The position numbers and the translations under genes were made by a program. From contig JACPIM010000007.1 in assembly GCA_016188045.1 (NCBI GenBank), positions 1 to 64,000 of the forward strand: a stretch of DNA of 64,000 nucleotides, given 5' to 3'. Source of the stretch: Candidatus Woesearchaeota archaeon. Its GTDB lineage: Archaea > Nanobdellota > Nanobdellia > SCGC-AAA011-G17 > JACPIM01. The notes beneath the pieces are model-generated. The model saw nothing but the letters and a program-made list of their open reading frames with translations, was not told where the DNA came from and made no database searches. Positions within the stretch are counted from its first letter, which is position 1, and each line of letters begins with the position of its first letter. Of the stretch, positions 38,521 to 49,888 are shown piece by piece.

Positions 38521-40824
38521 CTAGTAACCGAATAATTTTGTTTGTTTTGAACCTTTTAATAATTCTTCAAAATTTAAATTAAAAAATACTAAAACTGTGT
38601 CTGCAATAGGTTTAATTTGTTTGTTTATATAATGATCATAATCTAATTTATGTTTCAGTAGTTGTTTTGGTTCTGGACCATTCGTTGTTATATAATACTC
38701 AACAATGTTGCCTTCGAATTTATCTCCGAGTAATCTAGCTGCAAACACATGTTGGGGCGTAATGCGGGTATAGGCTTTCAATTCTTTTCTAATCTGTTTT
38801 CTATAAATCAGTTTATCATCATATTTTCCTTCTATTAAATCAGAAACAAACTTTTTAATAAATTCAGATGGCTCTTGTTTATGGAAAATTTTATCTAATA
38901 ATTCTTTTTGGAATATTTGCGCGGCTTCTGTCCAATCACCTCTGATCGCTTCAAGTCCTACTATTTTAATTTCTTCTTTTCCATCTTTTTTTACTAACCC
39001 CGCGTACCTTTTTTTTGCTCCTTTTTTTCCAGATCTTATCCTAGGCATTAAAAATCTTGCATAATTTTTTTCAAATTCTAATTCCAAAAAGGAATCGCGT
39101 TTATATTCTTTTTTTATAAACTCTTTATAGAATTCATTAATTTCTTTTTCAATTTTTTCACCTATTTCCTCGGCTTCTTTTTCAGAATCTGTATTAGAAT
39201 TAACAAAATTAGAATCGGTGTCACTATATATTAATTCATAACCTTTTTCATTTATTTTTTTAGCAGTTAATTTAATTATATACTGCCCAAAATGAGTTAT
39301 TGCGTTAGCAAAATCCATATTAAAAAATCTGCAGGAAGGCGAGGCCATAATGCCGAACATACTATTCATAAGAATTTTAATTGCATATCTTGCAAGTTCA
39401 TTTTTTTCCTTTCTTGCTTTTTCCCTTTCCTTCCATAAAGTTTCAATTATTTCAGGAACAATCCCTTGTTCGTTTCTAAAATAAACTCCGTTAGGTGATT
39501 TAATTGAGTTTTTTTCTTTTTTCTTTCCTAAATAAGAAGCAGGATCTATGTTGAAAGTACGCATTAAAGAGGGATATAGCGATTTAAAATCAAAAACCAA
39601 AACGTTATCATAAATTCCTGGTTTTGATTCCATTACGTAGCCACCTGTAATTGGAGATGGTTTTTCTGAGAATTTTCCTGTTTGACAAACAAGTTTTCTT
39701 TCCCTTGCTTTTTTTAGATAGAGAGAATCAAATGAGGCAATTGAGGCTGAAACACGATCTAATTGCATTCCTGTTAATAAAGACCGTTGAATTGACAATT
39801 CCAAGGTTCCAGATTTCTCCAAGATTTCGTAAACTAGTTTTGTGTCTTCTAGATTATAGTTTATTAATTTTTGAGGATCTTCTCTGTAAATTAAATCTAT
39901 TTTTGACTTGTCTTTATGAGCAATTAATTTATTTTTTCCTAAGATATCAGAAGCTACTGTATCTAGTTTATAATCGCGAACTTTAACAAAAGAAGCTCGT
40001 AACAATTGTAGTCCATCAAGAACTTGTCTGCCTACTAAGTCTGCTTTGCTATCTCTAAAAAAACCTTTTTCTATTTTTATTTTAGAATTTGAATTATCCC
40101 TTCCTAATTGAAACGGTATTTTATGCTCTTTGAATTTTTCTTTTAAGAAATTTAAGTCAAAATCAATAACATTCCAACCAGTTATTATATCTGGATCTTC
40201 CAAAGATAAGACTTTAGAGAAGTTTTCTAATAAAGTTTCTTCATCTGGACAAGAAATTGCATCTTTGAATTTTTCTTTTGAAACCATAAAAGATTTTTTG
40301 TAATTGTTAGAGTAAAGAGATAAACAATATAATCTTTTTCCATCTATAGAGGTTTCTATATCTAAAGATAATATTTTTAGATTGTTTGGTTTATAAAAAA
40401 TCGGTTTTAACTCTGGTTCTCTGTAAATTCTGTCTATTTTTTCTCCTGTCTCATAATCGCCTTCAATTTCCAAAGAACCCTGAATTTTTTTATCTATCAA
40501 GAACCTGTAAGCAAATTTTATATCTGCTTCATAACATTCTATGTTATTTTTTTCAAATTTATTTCTTACTTCTGGAATTTCTGAAGGGATATTTAGGATG
40601 ATTTTTGTAACTTGTTCTCTTTGAAAATTTGTTAAATCTATTTTCTCGTAATTGAATTTTCCTAATTTTAATGCTTTTTTTAGGTCTTTAGATTTTATGA
40701 AAAAATATGGCTTGAATTCATTAATTGTTAAAAAAGATTGGTTATTTTCTAATCTCCCAAATAAGTAAACATAGGATTTATCTCCAATTGCCCTATAAGT
40801 TGGATATATTATGAATCCTTTCAT
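38521..40824 (-). CDS. polB: Family B DNA polymerase
   Basis: LSLDIETSIDG; FDFKSLYPSL; YSDTDSNFV; 767 aa, no intein seen. Confidence 0.95.
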   Translation of the reverse strand: MKGFIIYPTYRAIGDKSYVYLFGRLENNQSFLTINEFKPYFFIKSKDLKKALKLGKFNYEKIDLTNFQREQVTKIILNIPSEIPEVRNKFEKNNIECYEADIKFAYRFLIDKKIQGSLEIEGDYETGEKIDRIYREPELKPIFYKPNNLKILSLDIETSIDGKRLYCLSLYSNNYKKSFMVSKEKFKDAISCPDEETLLENFSKVLSLEDPDIITGWNVIDFDLNFLKEKFKEHKIPFQLGRDNSNSKIKIEKGFFRDSKADLVGRQVLDGLQLLRASFVKVRDYKLDTVASDILGKNKLIAHKDKSKIDLIYREDPQKLINYNLEDTKLVYEILEKSGTLELSIQRSLLTGMQLDRVSASIASFDSLYLKKARERKLVCQTGKFSEKPSPITGGYVMESKPGIYDNVLVFDFKSLYPSLMRTFNIDPASYLGKKKEKNSIKSPNGVYFRNEQGIVPEIIETLWKEREKARKEKNELARYAIKILMNSMFGIMASPSCRFFNMDFANAITHFGQYIIKLTAKKINEKGYELIYSDTDSNFVNSNTDSEKEAEEIGEKIEKEINEFYKEFIKKEYKRDSFLELEFEKNYARFLMPRIRSGKKGAKKRYAGLVKKDGKEEIKIVGLEAIRGDWTEAAQIFQKELLDKIFHKQEPSEFIKKFVSDLIEGKYDDKLIYRKQIRKELKAYTRITPQHVFAARLLGDKFEGNIVEYYITTNGPEPKQLLKHKLDYDHYINKQIKPIADTVLVFFNLNFEELLKGSKQTKLFGY

Positions 40825-41213
40825 ATTATATTTAATATTCTTAAATTTGTTATTTTTCTAAAATGTTTGTCATTATTTGTTATCAATATCAAATTATTTG
40901 TAATGCAGATAGAAGCTATAAATAAATCAAAATTATCAATTAATTCTCCTTTATTTTTTAATTCTGACTTTAATTTGCCGAATAATTTACAACTACTTAT
41001 ACCAATGTTTAAAACCGCGATATTTGATAAAAAATCTGCTAATTTTTGGGTGTTTTTTTCTTTTTTTGAAGATTGATAAATACCATAAAATAGTTCAGCT
41101 AAAGATATTGTTGTTGTATATAATTCGTCATAAGAAAGGGATATTAATCGGTCTATTACTTTTTTATTGCCTCTTAAATATTCAATTATTATATCTGTAT
41201 CTAACAAGTACAT
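40821..41213 (-). CDS. vapC: VapC-like PIN-domain toxin
   Basis: YLLDTDIIIEYLRGN; SLAELFYGIY; NFDLFIASICITNNLILITNNDKHF. Confidence 0.9.
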   Translation of the reverse strand: MYLLDTDIIIEYLRGNKKVIDRLISLSYDELYTTTISLAELFYGIYQSSKKEKNTQKLADFLSNIAVLNIGISSCKLFGKLKSELKNKGELIDNFDLFIASICITNNLILITNNDKHFRKITNLRILNII

Positions 41214-41488
41214 TAGATTAACACTTCTTTTCTTTTGGAGATTTTTCTATCAAGGTATATCTCTTCTTTGATCTTATCTAAATTTTCTATGTCTTTCCAA
41301 CTGCCTGCAGAAGATATGAATCTTTTTCTTTTTCTCATGTTTTCTAACATTTTAGTGATTGCATAACTAATGGCAGTAGATAAGTTTACATTGAAAACGC
41401 CAGCTATGGTTTTTGATTTTTCTAATTCCTCACTTAATAACTTAGCTTCTTCATAAGCTTCTTCTGGTATTTTTATTGTTTTATACAT
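41213..41488 (-). CDS. VapB-like antitoxin
   Basis: MYKTIKIPEEAYEEAKLLSEE; immediately upstream of vapC. Confidence 0.82.
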   Translation of the reverse strand: MYKTIKIPEEAYEEAKLLSEELEKSKTIAGVFNVNLSTAISYAITKMLENMRKRKRFISSAGSWKDIENLDKIKEEIYLDRKISKRKEVLI

Positions 41489-41507
41489 TTTTCCTCCCGG
41501 TACTATT

Positions 41508-41526
41508 ATTCTACTTTTAGTAGAAT
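41508..41526 (-). promoter_or_regulatory. Palindromic operator upstream of vapBC
   Basis: ATTCTAC-tttta-GTAGAAT, perfect 7-bp arms. Confidence 0.65.
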
Positions 41527-41583
41527 TTTATTCTTTAAAAACTTTATGATTTTATAGTTTGTAGTATAATAATCTTTTTAATA

Positions 41584-41628
41584 AGCCTTTTCTTTTTAGA
41601 AAAAAGAAAACGTTTGCGAAAAGAAAAA
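41584..41628 (+). repeat. Y-tract/AG/R-tract/CGTTTGCG/R-tract hairpin element
   Basis: agccttttctttttagaaaaaagaaaacgtttgcgaaaagaaaaa directly before an ATG. Confidence 0.5.
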
Positions 41629-42354
41629 ATGTGGTATAAAAAATACAGGTGGAAACATAATCCTTTCTCTATAAGGGTAAATCCCGGCATTTTTGTTGGG
41701 TTAGGTAATGAAAGAAAAAAATTAGCTAGCTTTGTAGAGGGAGGAAATATAGTCTTAATCGTTGGCGGAAGAGGTGTTGGAAAAACCTCATTATTGAAGT
41801 GGCTGGAGAACAGATTAAAAAGACATACTTGCTTTTATCTGAATGCTGAAGAAATAAAAGACGGGTTTAATATTGAAGCCTTTTTAATTGCCAACAAAAC
41901 TTTTTTAAGAAAATATCCTAAAAGATCTGTTTTATTAGTTGATGAATCTCAAAGAATAGGAGATTGGTTTAGAGTTGAAGCACAAAGCTTATGGGAAAGA
42001 GGAGCAATCAAAAGTTTAGTTTTAGTTCATGATGGTTTAGCTCCTGATGGCTCTGATATAAAAGAATTTCCTGTAAATCTAAAAAATAGGATTGGTGACA
42101 GGATTATACATCTTAAAAAATTAAGCAAGGAAGATGCTTATGACTTAATAAGGATAAGATGTGGCAAATATAATCCATTTGATGAATTAGCAATGGACGA
42201 GATAATTAAAAAATCTAATGGTAATCCAAGAAAAATATTAGAGAATTGTGAAAAAGTCTGCATTGAAAGCGATAAAGATAAAATAAGCAAATATGAAGTT
42301 GAGAAAATTTTGAAAGAGAATCCTGTTGCTGATGTGGTTAAGAAAATGAGTTAA
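41629..42354 (+). CDS. AAA ATPase (ExeA/Cdc6/TniB-like)
   Basis: WKHNPFSIRVNPGIFVG; GGRGVGKTSLL; VLLVDESQRI; ATG at 41629 preferred over TTG 41614. Confidence 0.78.
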   Translation: MWYKKYRWKHNPFSIRVNPGIFVGLGNERKKLASFVEGGNIVLIVGGRGVGKTSLLKWLENRLKRHTCFYLNAEEIKDGFNIEAFLIANKTFLRKYPKRSVLLVDESQRIGDWFRVEAQSLWERGAIKSLVLVHDGLAPDGSDIKEFPVNLKNRIGDRIIHLKKLSKEDAYDLIRIRCGKYNPFDELAMDEIIKKSNGNPRKILENCEKVCIESDKDKISKYEVEKILKENPVADVVKKMS

Positions 42355-42365
42355 ATTTAAAAAAA

Positions 42366-43196
42366 TTAATATTCTATTTTTACGCCACTTATAGGAGCAT
42401 AAATTCTTCCATTGAACTCAAATGGTTTTCCTGCTGTTAAAGCTTGCTGAATCTTGCTTTCTAATTGTTGTTCAGAAAATTTTTGTTGCGCGCCTTCGGC
42501 GCCTACCCCAAGGAAGCGAGCCTCGTCGTAGAGATTGTAGTTGCCACCAAGGAGGATGTTGCCGTAGCAGCTGCCCAAAAACAACAGGCGCGCTAGCGTT
42601 TGATCTGATAAATCATCTGAATGAAGGATTCCTATGCTATTACCAAAAACTTCTTTATGTCTTTCTAAATATTTTTCTGCTCTTTCTTTTCCACCTAAAA
42701 AAGGAATAGTTTGAGGATGTTCTAAGGCTTGTTTTAAATGGATTACATCGCTTGAAGAACCCCTTAAAGAGTTATAGTCAATTACAAATACATTTTTATC
42801 GTCTTTTAAATCTAAAAGTCTTTGAAATTCGGGTTGAGGTAAGATACCTGCACCATTTACTAAGCCATTTTCTATTGCCTGGGTTATGTTGCTTGGATCA
42901 GAAAAATGATTAGGAACATGTGCATAAACAACTACTGGAGTTCCTTGCTTTGTTCTTCCTGTAGCCCTGATGCTTGGAGTTGTGTACCAAGATTGCCATG
43001 CTCTTGTATCTTTAGGTGCTTCAATTCTTGTATCTGCTACAGAAGGCATGAATAAAGCAGCATAGTTCTCATTTTGACAGTTTCTTAGTGCTTCATCTGT
43101 TCTTGAAGCATAAAACTCTTTTCCTTCTACTTTTACAGGAACTAAAATTTGATTATTTGACATTTTAACCACATTAAATAATACAATTTTAGGCAA
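42366..43196 (-). CDS. Unknown protein with internal GC-rich island; candidate DGR target protein
   Basis: ...LARLLFLGSCYGNILLGGNYNLYDEARFLGVGAEGAQQKF...; AT-rich on both sides of the island. Confidence 0.7.
   Translation of the reverse strand: MPKIVLFNVVKMSNNQILVPVKVEGKEFYASRTDEALRNCQNENYAALFMPSVADTRIEAPKDTRAWQSWYTTPSIRATGRTKQGTPVVVYAHVPNHFSDPSNITQAIENGLVNGAGILPQPEFQRLLDLKDDKNVFVIDYNSLRGSSSDVIHLKQALEHPQTIPFLGGKERAEKYLERHKEVFGNSIGILHSDDLSDQTLARLLFLGSCYGNILLGGNYNLYDEARFLGVGAEGAQQKFSEQQLESKIQQALTAGKPFEFNGRIYAPISGVKIEY
42488..42600 (-). other. Candidate DGR variable region (VR-like island 2)
   Basis: Sharp GC-rich patch ending in GCGCCGAAGGCGCG hairpin; CCGAAGGCGC shared with island 1; encodes RFLGV. 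Confidence 0.45.
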
Positions 43197-43203
43197 TCTT
43201 CTT

Positions 43204-43242
43204 ATTTATAAATCTTTCTATATTTACTATTTTATAGTAGTT
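43204..43242 (-). promoter_or_regulatory. Palindrome + BRE/TATA box
   Basis: Minus strand TAACTACTATAAAATAGTAAATATAGAAAGATTTATAAAT. Confidence 0.55.
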
Positions 43243-43288
43243 ATATATCATAATTAAATTTAAAAGCTAATTCGTGTTTCTTTATTTG

Positions 43289-44155
43289 ATGGAAGACTAT
43301 TTTAAATCTGGTGAAATTTGCAAGAAAGCCAGAGAATATGGAATTACTTTAATTAAAGAAAAAGCTAAGTTATTGGACATAGCTGAAAAAATTGAAAATA
43401 AGATAATGGAACTTGGTGGTGAATGTGCTTTTCCTGTTGATGTTAGCTTAAATCATATTGCAGCACATGATACTCCAAAATTTAATGATGACCGGATATT
43501 GAATAAAGGAGATGTTGTTAAACTTGATATTGGAGTCCATGTAAACGGAAAAGTAAGTGATACTGCTATTACTGTTGAAGTTGGGACTAATAAATATGAA
43601 AGATTAACAAAAGCAAGTGAAGAAGCATTAGATAACGCGATGAAAATAATAAAACCTGGAGTCAAACTTAGAGAAATTGGTTCTGAAATACAAAAAACAA
43701 TCCAGAAATATGGATTTTCTCCTATAATTAACTTATCTGGACATGGCGTTGATGAATATGAAGTTCATTCTAAACCAATCATACCTAACTGTGACAATAA
43801 TGATAGCACAGAATTAAAAGAAAATATGGTGATAGCAATAGAACCATTTGCAACTGATGGAGAGGGAAAAGTTACAGAAGGAAAACCTAGCGGAATTTAT
43901 GAGTTAATAAATGAAAAAAATACCAGAAACAATAATGCAAGAAAGATTTTGAGTTTTATTAAGGAAAAATATAAGACTTTGCCTTTTTGTGAAAGATGGA
44001 TAATCAAAGAATTTGGAGTTGGCGCAAAATTATCATTGTTATTATTAGAAAGAAAAGGGATAATAAAACAATTTAATGTTTTGCCTGAAATAAAAAAAGG
44101 ACAAGTAAGCCAAGCTGAAAGGACGGTTATTGTTGGAAAAGGTGTTATTAATTAA
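43289..44155 (+). CDS. map: Methionine aminopeptidase, type II
   Basis: [45 protein letters not shown] 43289. Confidence 0.94.
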   Translation: MEDYFKSGEICKKAREYGITLIKEKAKLLDIAEKIENKIMELGGECAFPVDVSLNHIAAHDTPKFNDDRILNKGDVVKLDIGVHVNGKVSDTAITVEVGTNKYERLTKASEEALDNAMKIIKPGVKLREIGSEIQKTIQKYGFSPIINLSGHGVDEYEVHSKPIIPNCDNNDSTELKENMVIAIEPFATDGEGKVTEGKPSGIYELINEKNTRNNNARKILSFIKEKYKTLPFCERWIIKEFGVGAKLSLLLLERKGIIKQFNVLPEIKKGQVSQAERTVIVGKGVIN

Positions 44156-45210
44156 AGATTCTTTTCTAGTTCTTTCAATAGTTCTTTTTGTTTTTTGCTT
44201 AGATCTTTAGGAACTTGAATTATTACTTGTACATATTCATCTCCATGACCATAACCGTTTAACTTTTTAATGCCTTCTCCTTTCAATCTAAAAATAGTAT
44301 GGCTTTGAGTTCCTGGTGGTGTTTTTAAACTAGCTTTCCCATTTAGAGTTGGAACTTCTAAACTTCCTCCAAGGACTGCGGTGCTAAATTTTAAAGGAAC
44401 TTCTATATAAATATCATAATCTTCCCTGGTAAACGATTTATGCGGTAAAATATGAGGAATAATGTATAAATCACCATAATTATTATCTTCGCTTAACTCA
44501 CCTTCATTTTCTAATCTTATCTGATTACCATTATTTATTCCTGCTGGTATGTTGACTTCCAGGGTTTTAGTCTTTTTAATTAGTCCTTTTCCATTGCAAA
44601 TTTTACACTTTTCTTTTATTATCTTGCCTTTTCCATTACAATCTTGACAACTATAAATTTGAGTTACCATTCCAAAGAAACTTCTTGATACACTTCTTAC
44701 TTGACCAGTGCCTTTACAGGATTTACAGTTTTCAAATTTATTTTTATAAGCTCCAGAACCCAGGCATTCATCACAAATCTCATGTTTTGGTATTTCTATC
44801 TTTTTTTTACAGCCGAAAGCAGCTTCTTCAAAACTCAGCTCTAAATCATATCTTAGATCAATGCCTTTTCTTTTTGCCCTATTCCTGCCAAAGAAAACAT
44901 CAAAAATGTTATCAAAATCTCCAAAATCTGAATTTCTAAATATATCAAAGTCAAAATCTCTGAAAATGTCTTCTTGTGTGAATCTTTGATCAAATGCTTC
45001 GTGACCAAAGTGATCATATTGTACCCTTTTTTTATCATCGCTTAAAACAGCATACGCTTCTGAAATCTCTTTAAATTTCTCTTCTGTATTGTTGTCTTTT
45101 GTAACATCTGGATGATATTTTTTTGCTAGTTCTTTATATGCTTTTTTAATTTCATCCTTAGACGCATTCTTGGAAATACCTAATACTTCATAGTAATCTT
45201 TTTTTGCCAT
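44152..45210 (-). CDS. dnaJ: Chaperone DnaJ
   Basis: J domain with HPD; CXXCXGXG zinc repeats. Confidence 0.95.
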   Translation of the reverse strand: MAKKDYYEVLGISKNASKDEIKKAYKELAKKYHPDVTKDNNTEEKFKEISEAYAVLSDDKKRVQYDHFGHEAFDQRFTQEDIFRDFDFDIFRNSDFGDFDNIFDVFFGRNRAKRKGIDLRYDLELSFEEAAFGCKKKIEIPKHEICDECLGSGAYKNKFENCKSCKGTGQVRSVSRSFFGMVTQIYSCQDCNGKGKIIKEKCKICNGKGLIKKTKTLEVNIPAGINNGNQIRLENEGELSEDNNYGDLYIIPHILPHKSFTREDYDIYIEVPLKFSTAVLGGSLEVPTLNGKASLKTPPGTQSHTIFRLKGEGIKKLNGYGHGDEYVQVIIQVPKDLSKKQKELLKELEKNL

Positions 45211-45212
45211 AT

Positions 45213-47036
45213 TTATTTCTTTTTGTTATCTTTGGCTTCATAATCTGCATCAACTACGTCTTCATCTTTTTTGTTTGTTGATTGTTCTGCTGCTTTTTTA
45301 TACAACTCTATGGAAGCTTCTTGAACTATTTTATTTAATTCTTCTATTTTTTGCTTTATCTTAGGGATATCTTTTTCTTGAACCAGCTTATTTAATTCGC
45401 TTGTATGTTTTCTAATCTCTTCTATTTTTTTGTTATCTATCTTATTTTCTACTTCTTTCAATAATTTTTCTGTTGTATACACTAAATTATCTGCTTGATT
45501 GATTGTTTCTACTTCTTCCATCCTTTTCATGTCTTGTTCTGCAAATTTCTCTGCTTCTTTTCTCATTTTTTCTACTTCTTCTTCACTTAGTTTTGTTGGT
45601 GCAGTTATTCTTATTGATTGTTCTTTTTTTGTTCCCAAATCTTTAGCATTTACATTGACTATGCCATTGGCATCGATATCAAAAGTTACCTCTATTTTAG
45701 GTATTCCCCTAGGTGCTGGAGGAATTCCAATTAAATCAAATTGCCCTAATAATTTATTATCTTCAGCCATTGCCCTTTCTCCTTGAAAGACTCTTATTGT
45801 TACTGCTGATTGATTGTCTTCTGCAGTAGAAAATATTTTAGATTTTTTTGTTGGTATTGTTGTATTTCTATCAATTAATTTTGTAAAAACACCACCCAAG
45901 GTTTCAATGCCTAGACTTAGTGGGGTGACATCTAATAATAAAATATCTTTAACTTCTCCTGCTAGGACTCCCGCTTGTATTGCCGCTCCTTGAGCAACAC
46001 ATTCCATAGGATCAACACCGCGCTCTGCTTTTTTACCTATAATCTCTTCAACAAATTTTTGAACTATGGGCATTCTTGTTGGTCCACCGACTAGGATTAT
46101 TTTGTCTATATCATTTTTACTTAGTTTTGCATCTTTTATTGCTTGTTCTACGGGATGTTTACATTTTTCTATAATTGGATCTATCAATCTTTCTAATAAA
46201 GACCTAGAAATCTTCATAGTTAGGTGCTTAGGGCCTTTATTTGTTGATGTTATAAAAGGCAGATTAATTTCTGTTTCTAATGTTGTTGATAATTCTATTT
46301 TTGCTTTTTCTGATGCCTCTCTTATTCTTTGTAGGGCAGTTTCATCTTCATTTAAATCAATTCCTGTATCTTGTTTAAATTCCTTGATTATGTAATTCAT
46401 TAGGACTTCGTCCATGTCTGTTCCGCCTAATTGAGTATCCCCTGAAGTAGACTTGACCTCGAAAACACCATCTCCAAATTCCATTATTGTAACATCTAAA
46501 GTTCCACCGCCAAAATCAAATACTAAGATTTTTTGTTCTTTAGCAGATTTATCTAAGCCATATGCCAAAGAAGCAGCTGTTGGTTCGTTGACTAATCTAA
46601 CTACTTCCAAGCCAGCTATTTGCCCTGCATCTTTTGTTGCCTGTCTCTGATTATCATCAAAATAAGCTGGAACTGTAATGACTGCCTTTTCTATTTTTTC
46701 TCCTAGAAACTCTTCAGCATCTTTTTTTATCTTTTGCAAAATGAATGCTGAAATTTGTTGAGGAGTATATTCTTTACTGTGTATATTGTACTTAAAATCT
46801 GTACCCATTTTTCTTTTTGCTTTGAAAATGGTTCCTTCTGGATTAGAAATTGCTTGTCTTCTTGCTGGTTCACCAACTAAAACTTGGCTGTCTTTTGTAA
46901 ATGCAACTATTGAAGGAAATGCTTTTCCGTATAAAGCGGTACCTTCCGCACTTGGTATTATAACTGGCCTGCCTGCTTGTAAAACAGAAGCAGCTGAATT
47001 TGATGTTCCTAAATCTATTCCTAAAATTTTACTCAT
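45213..47036 (-). CDS. dnaK: Chaperone DnaK
   Basis: [28 protein letters not shown]. Confidence 0.97.
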   Translation of the reverse strand: MSKILGIDLGTSNSAASVLQAGRPVIIPSAEGTALYGKAFPSIVAFTKDSQVLVGEPARRQAISNPEGTIFKAKRKMGTDFKYNIHSKEYTPQQISAFILQKIKKDAEEFLGEKIEKAVITVPAYFDDNQRQATKDAGQIAGLEVVRLVNEPTAASLAYGLDKSAKEQKILVFDFGGGTLDVTIMEFGDGVFEVKSTSGDTQLGGTDMDEVLMNYIIKEFKQDTGIDLNEDETALQRIREASEKAKIELSTTLETEINLPFITSTNKGPKHLTMKISRSLLERLIDPIIEKCKHPVEQAIKDAKLSKNDIDKIILVGGPTRMPIVQKFVEEIIGKKAERGVDPMECVAQGAAIQAGVLAGEVKDILLLDVTPLSLGIETLGGVFTKLIDRNTTIPTKKSKIFSTAEDNQSAVTIRVFQGERAMAEDNKLLGQFDLIGIPPAPRGIPKIEVTFDIDANGIVNVNAKDLGTKKEQSIRITAPTKLSEEEVEKMRKEAEKFAEQDMKRMEEVETINQADNLVYTTEKLLKEVENKIDNKKIEEIRKHTSELNKLVQEKDIPKIKQKIEELNKIVQEASIELYKKAAEQSTNKKDEDVVDADYEAKDNKKK

Positions 47037-47580
47037 TTTGATTTACCTCCGAAGATTGTACTTCTTGCACCACCTCTTTTTTTGGAGTTTTTTTTGAAAT
47101 TATTACTTTTGAAGGTCTTAAAACACCATTATGTAATACATAACCTTTTTGTATTTCTTCTATAATTTCATTTTCTTCTTTATCGCTATTAACCGATTTT
47201 ATTACTTCATGTAAATATGGATTTAGTTTTTTTCCTAGTGATTCTATTTGTTTTAATCCTTGATTTTCTAAGATTTTAAAAAAATTTTTATGCAATAACA
47301 TTAAACCTTCTTTATTTTTTTCATCTTCTATTTTTTGTATAGCCATTTCAAAATCATCTAAAATTATTAGCAACTCTCTTATTAAATTTCCATTTGCTAA
47401 CTTTATTATTTCGTTTTTTTCTTTATTGGCTCTTTTTATATAATTCTCAAAATCTGCTTGCAACCTTATTAAATTTTTTTTATATTCTTCTAATTTTATC
47501 TCTTTATCATCTAGTTTTTTCTTTAATGCATCGATTTTATCTTTTTGCATATTCTTTTTAGGTTGATTTGTTTGAGCCAT
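47029..47580 (-). CDS. grpE: GrpE nucleotide exchange factor
   Basis: [53 protein letters not shown]. Confidence 0.93.
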   Translation of the reverse strand: MAQTNQPKKNMQKDKIDALKKKLDDKEIKLEEYKKNLIRLQADFENYIKRANKEKNEIIKLANGNLIRELLIILDDFEMAIQKIEDEKNKEGLMLLHKNFFKILENQGLKQIESLGKKLNPYLHEVIKSVNSDKEENEIIEEIQKGYVLHNGVLRPSKVIISKKTPKKEVVQEVQSSEVNQNE

Positions 47581-47595
47581 TTTAATTTATAACAA

Positions 47596-49887
47596 TTAAC
47601 CCAGATAGCTTGGCACTTTTTGTATTGCTGCTCTTGCCGTTCTGATATATTCCTCTTCAATCTCTTTATATCTTTTTAATTCATCTTCTTGTATGGACGG
47701 TTTTGTTTTTTCTAAGGCTTCTTTAAAATCTTCCATGCATATTTGTTTTACTTTTATGTTTTTTCTTAAAGCTATTAATGCTGCTTCTCTGCATAATCCT
47801 TCTATATCTGCTCCTACAAAAAACTCTGTTTCTCTTGCTAGATCTTTTAAGTTTACATCTGAAGTTAAAGGCATGTTTTTCGTGTGAATATTAAAAATTT
47901 CTTCTCTACTCAGTATATCTGGAATCTTAGTCGATAGAATTTTATCAAATCTTCCCGGCCTTAATAATCCTGGATCTAACATGTCTGGCCTATTTGTTGC
48001 TGCTAATACCACCACTCCTGCCATTTCCTCTAAACCATCCATTTCTGTTAATAATTGATTTACAACTCTTTCAGTTGCTCTAGATCCTTCATCTATTCCG
48101 CCTCTTCTTGAAGCTATTGCATCTATTTCATCAAAGAAAATTATTGTTGGTGCGGCTTGCCTTGCTTTTTCGAAAACCTTTCTAATTCCCTTTTCGCTTT
48201 CTCCGACCCATTTACTAATTAGTTCTGGTCCTTTCACATAAATAAAATTTGCTTCTGACTCTGATGCAACTGCTTTTGCCAATAAAGTTTTACCTGTGCC
48301 TGGAGGACCATACATCAAAATCCCCCTGGGAGCCCTAATACCCATTTTTGTAAAAACTTCTGGGTTCTTTAATGGCCATTCGACTGCTTCATTTAATGTT
48401 TGCTTTAGTTGTTCTAATCCACCAACTTGATCCCATTTAACATTTGGAGTTTCTATTAATACTTCTCTTAATGCTGAGGGCCTTACTAATTTTAATGCCT
48501 CTTTAAAATCTCTATCTGTAATCAATAATCGGTTTAATAATTCTTGGGGGATTTCTTTATCTTCTTTTAAGTTAATATCTGGCAAAATCCTTCTTAAAAC
48601 ATTCATTGCTGCTTCCTTACATAAAGCAGACAAATCTGCCCCAACAAAACCATGAGTAATGTCTGCTAATTTTGTTAAAGAAACATCTTTATCTAGTGGC
48701 ATATTTCTTGTATGAATTTTTAAAATATTCAATCTTCCTTTTTTATTCGGAACACCAATTGATACTTCCCTGTCAAATCTTCCTGGTCTTCTTAAAGCGG
48801 GATCTAGGGCGTTTGGTCTATTTGTTGCACCAATTACCACAACTTTTCCACGACCTTTTAATCCATCCATCATAGTTAACAATTGAGAAACCATCCTTCT
48901 TTCTACTTCACCATATGTCTCTTCTCTCTTTGGAGCAATTGAATCTATCTCATCAATAAAAATAATTGATGGCGCGCTTTTTTCTGCTTCATTAAACACT
49001 TCTCGGATTTTCTTTTCACTTTCTCCATAAAACTTAGAAGTTAATTCTGGACCATTGACCAATAAAAAGTTTGAATCTGTTTCATTTGCAACTGCTTTTG
49101 CCAATAAAGTTTTACCTGTACCTGGAGGACCATGAAGTAAAACTCCTTTTGGAGCTTCAACACCTAGTCTTTCAAAAATTTCTGGGTGTTTTAATGGAAG
49201 CTCAACCATTTCACGTATTTTTTTAACTTCATCTTCCAATCCACCAATATCTTCATAAGTAACATCAAAAACACGAGAATCTTCTGATACTTCAATTGCT
49301 TTTGAAGAAACCGTTAAGGATGTATTTTCAGTTATTATCACCGGTTCTTTTGGATTTGTGTCTGCGACTATGAATTTTAATGAACCGAAACCGAAACCAC
49401 CCATAAAACCTTGCTCGAAAACATCAAATATGTCTTCAAATGGAGAACCCGTCATTGTTCTTCTTCTTGATTTTGTTCCACCTAAGGCGACTATATCTCC
49501 TTTTAATATTGGTCTTCCTAACAAACTCCTTTTGAATAATTCTGGATCTGCTTGTATCATAACTCCTTGCTGTGCGGGGGCTATAGTGACTGACTTTGCT
49601 TCTTTTACTTCTGCTTTTCTGATTTTTACTAATTCTCCTATGCCGGTTTTAGCATTTCTCCTAAGAATTCCGTCCATTCTTATAATAGATTGACCTATGT
49701 CTGTGGGATAAGCTCGGTCTACAATGCCAACTGTTGTTTTTCCGCCTTCTATTTCTATAATATCTCCTGGACGAACGCCTATTTGTCTCATTGTTTGAGA
49801 ATCTATTCTTACTATGCCTTTGTATGCTTCCTCTTGCAACGCTTCTTGCACTTTTAATTTTGTTTCAATTGATTTTTCTTTGAACAT
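47596..49887 (-). CDS. CDC48/VAT-type AAA+ ATPase
   Basis: N-domain + two AAA modules: [25 protein letters not shown]..., [11 protein letters not shown]. Confidence 0.95.
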   Translation of the reverse strand: MFKEKSIETKLKVQEALQEEAYKGIVRIDSQTMRQIGVRPGDIIEIEGGKTTVGIVDRAYPTDIGQSIIRMDGILRRNAKTGIGELVKIRKAEVKEAKSVTIAPAQQGVMIQADPELFKRSLLGRPILKGDIVALGGTKSRRRTMTGSPFEDIFDVFEQGFMGGFGFGSLKFIVADTNPKEPVIITENTSLTVSSKAIEVSEDSRVFDVTYEDIGGLEDEVKKIREMVELPLKHPEIFERLGVEAPKGVLLHGPPGTGKTLLAKAVANETDSNFLLVNGPELTSKFYGESEKKIREVFNEAEKSAPSIIFIDEIDSIAPKREETYGEVERRMVSQLLTMMDGLKGRGKVVVIGATNRPNALDPALRRPGRFDREVSIGVPNKKGRLNILKIHTRNMPLDKDVSLTKLADITHGFVGADLSALCKEAAMNVLRRILPDINLKEDKEIPQELLNRLLITDRDFKEALKLVRPSALREVLIETPNVKWDQVGGLEQLKQTLNEAVEWPLKNPEVFTKMGIRAPRGILMYGPPGTGKTLLAKAVASESEANFIYVKGPELISKWVGESEKGIRKVFEKARQAAPTIIFFDEIDAIASRRGGIDEGSRATERVVNQLLTEMDGLEEMAGVVVLAATNRPDMLDPGLLRPGRFDKILSTKIPDILSREEIFNIHTKNMPLTSDVNLKDLARETEFFVGADIEGLCREAALIALRKNIKVKQICMEDFKEALEKTKPSIQEDELKRYKEIEEEYIRTARAAIQKVPSYLG

Positions 49888-49888
49888 T

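Noticed and set aside
38521-40824. Intein in PolB (or RFC, MetRS, CDC48) associated with the LAGLIDADG protein
   Set aside because: These proteins are of normal length with contiguous motifs; the LAGLIDADG ORF has no splicing-domain blocks.
41614-41628. TTG start at 41614 for the AAA ATPase
   Set aside because: The first five codons lie inside the hairpin repeat element; ATG 41629 begins a plausible MWYKKYRWKHNPF N-terminus.
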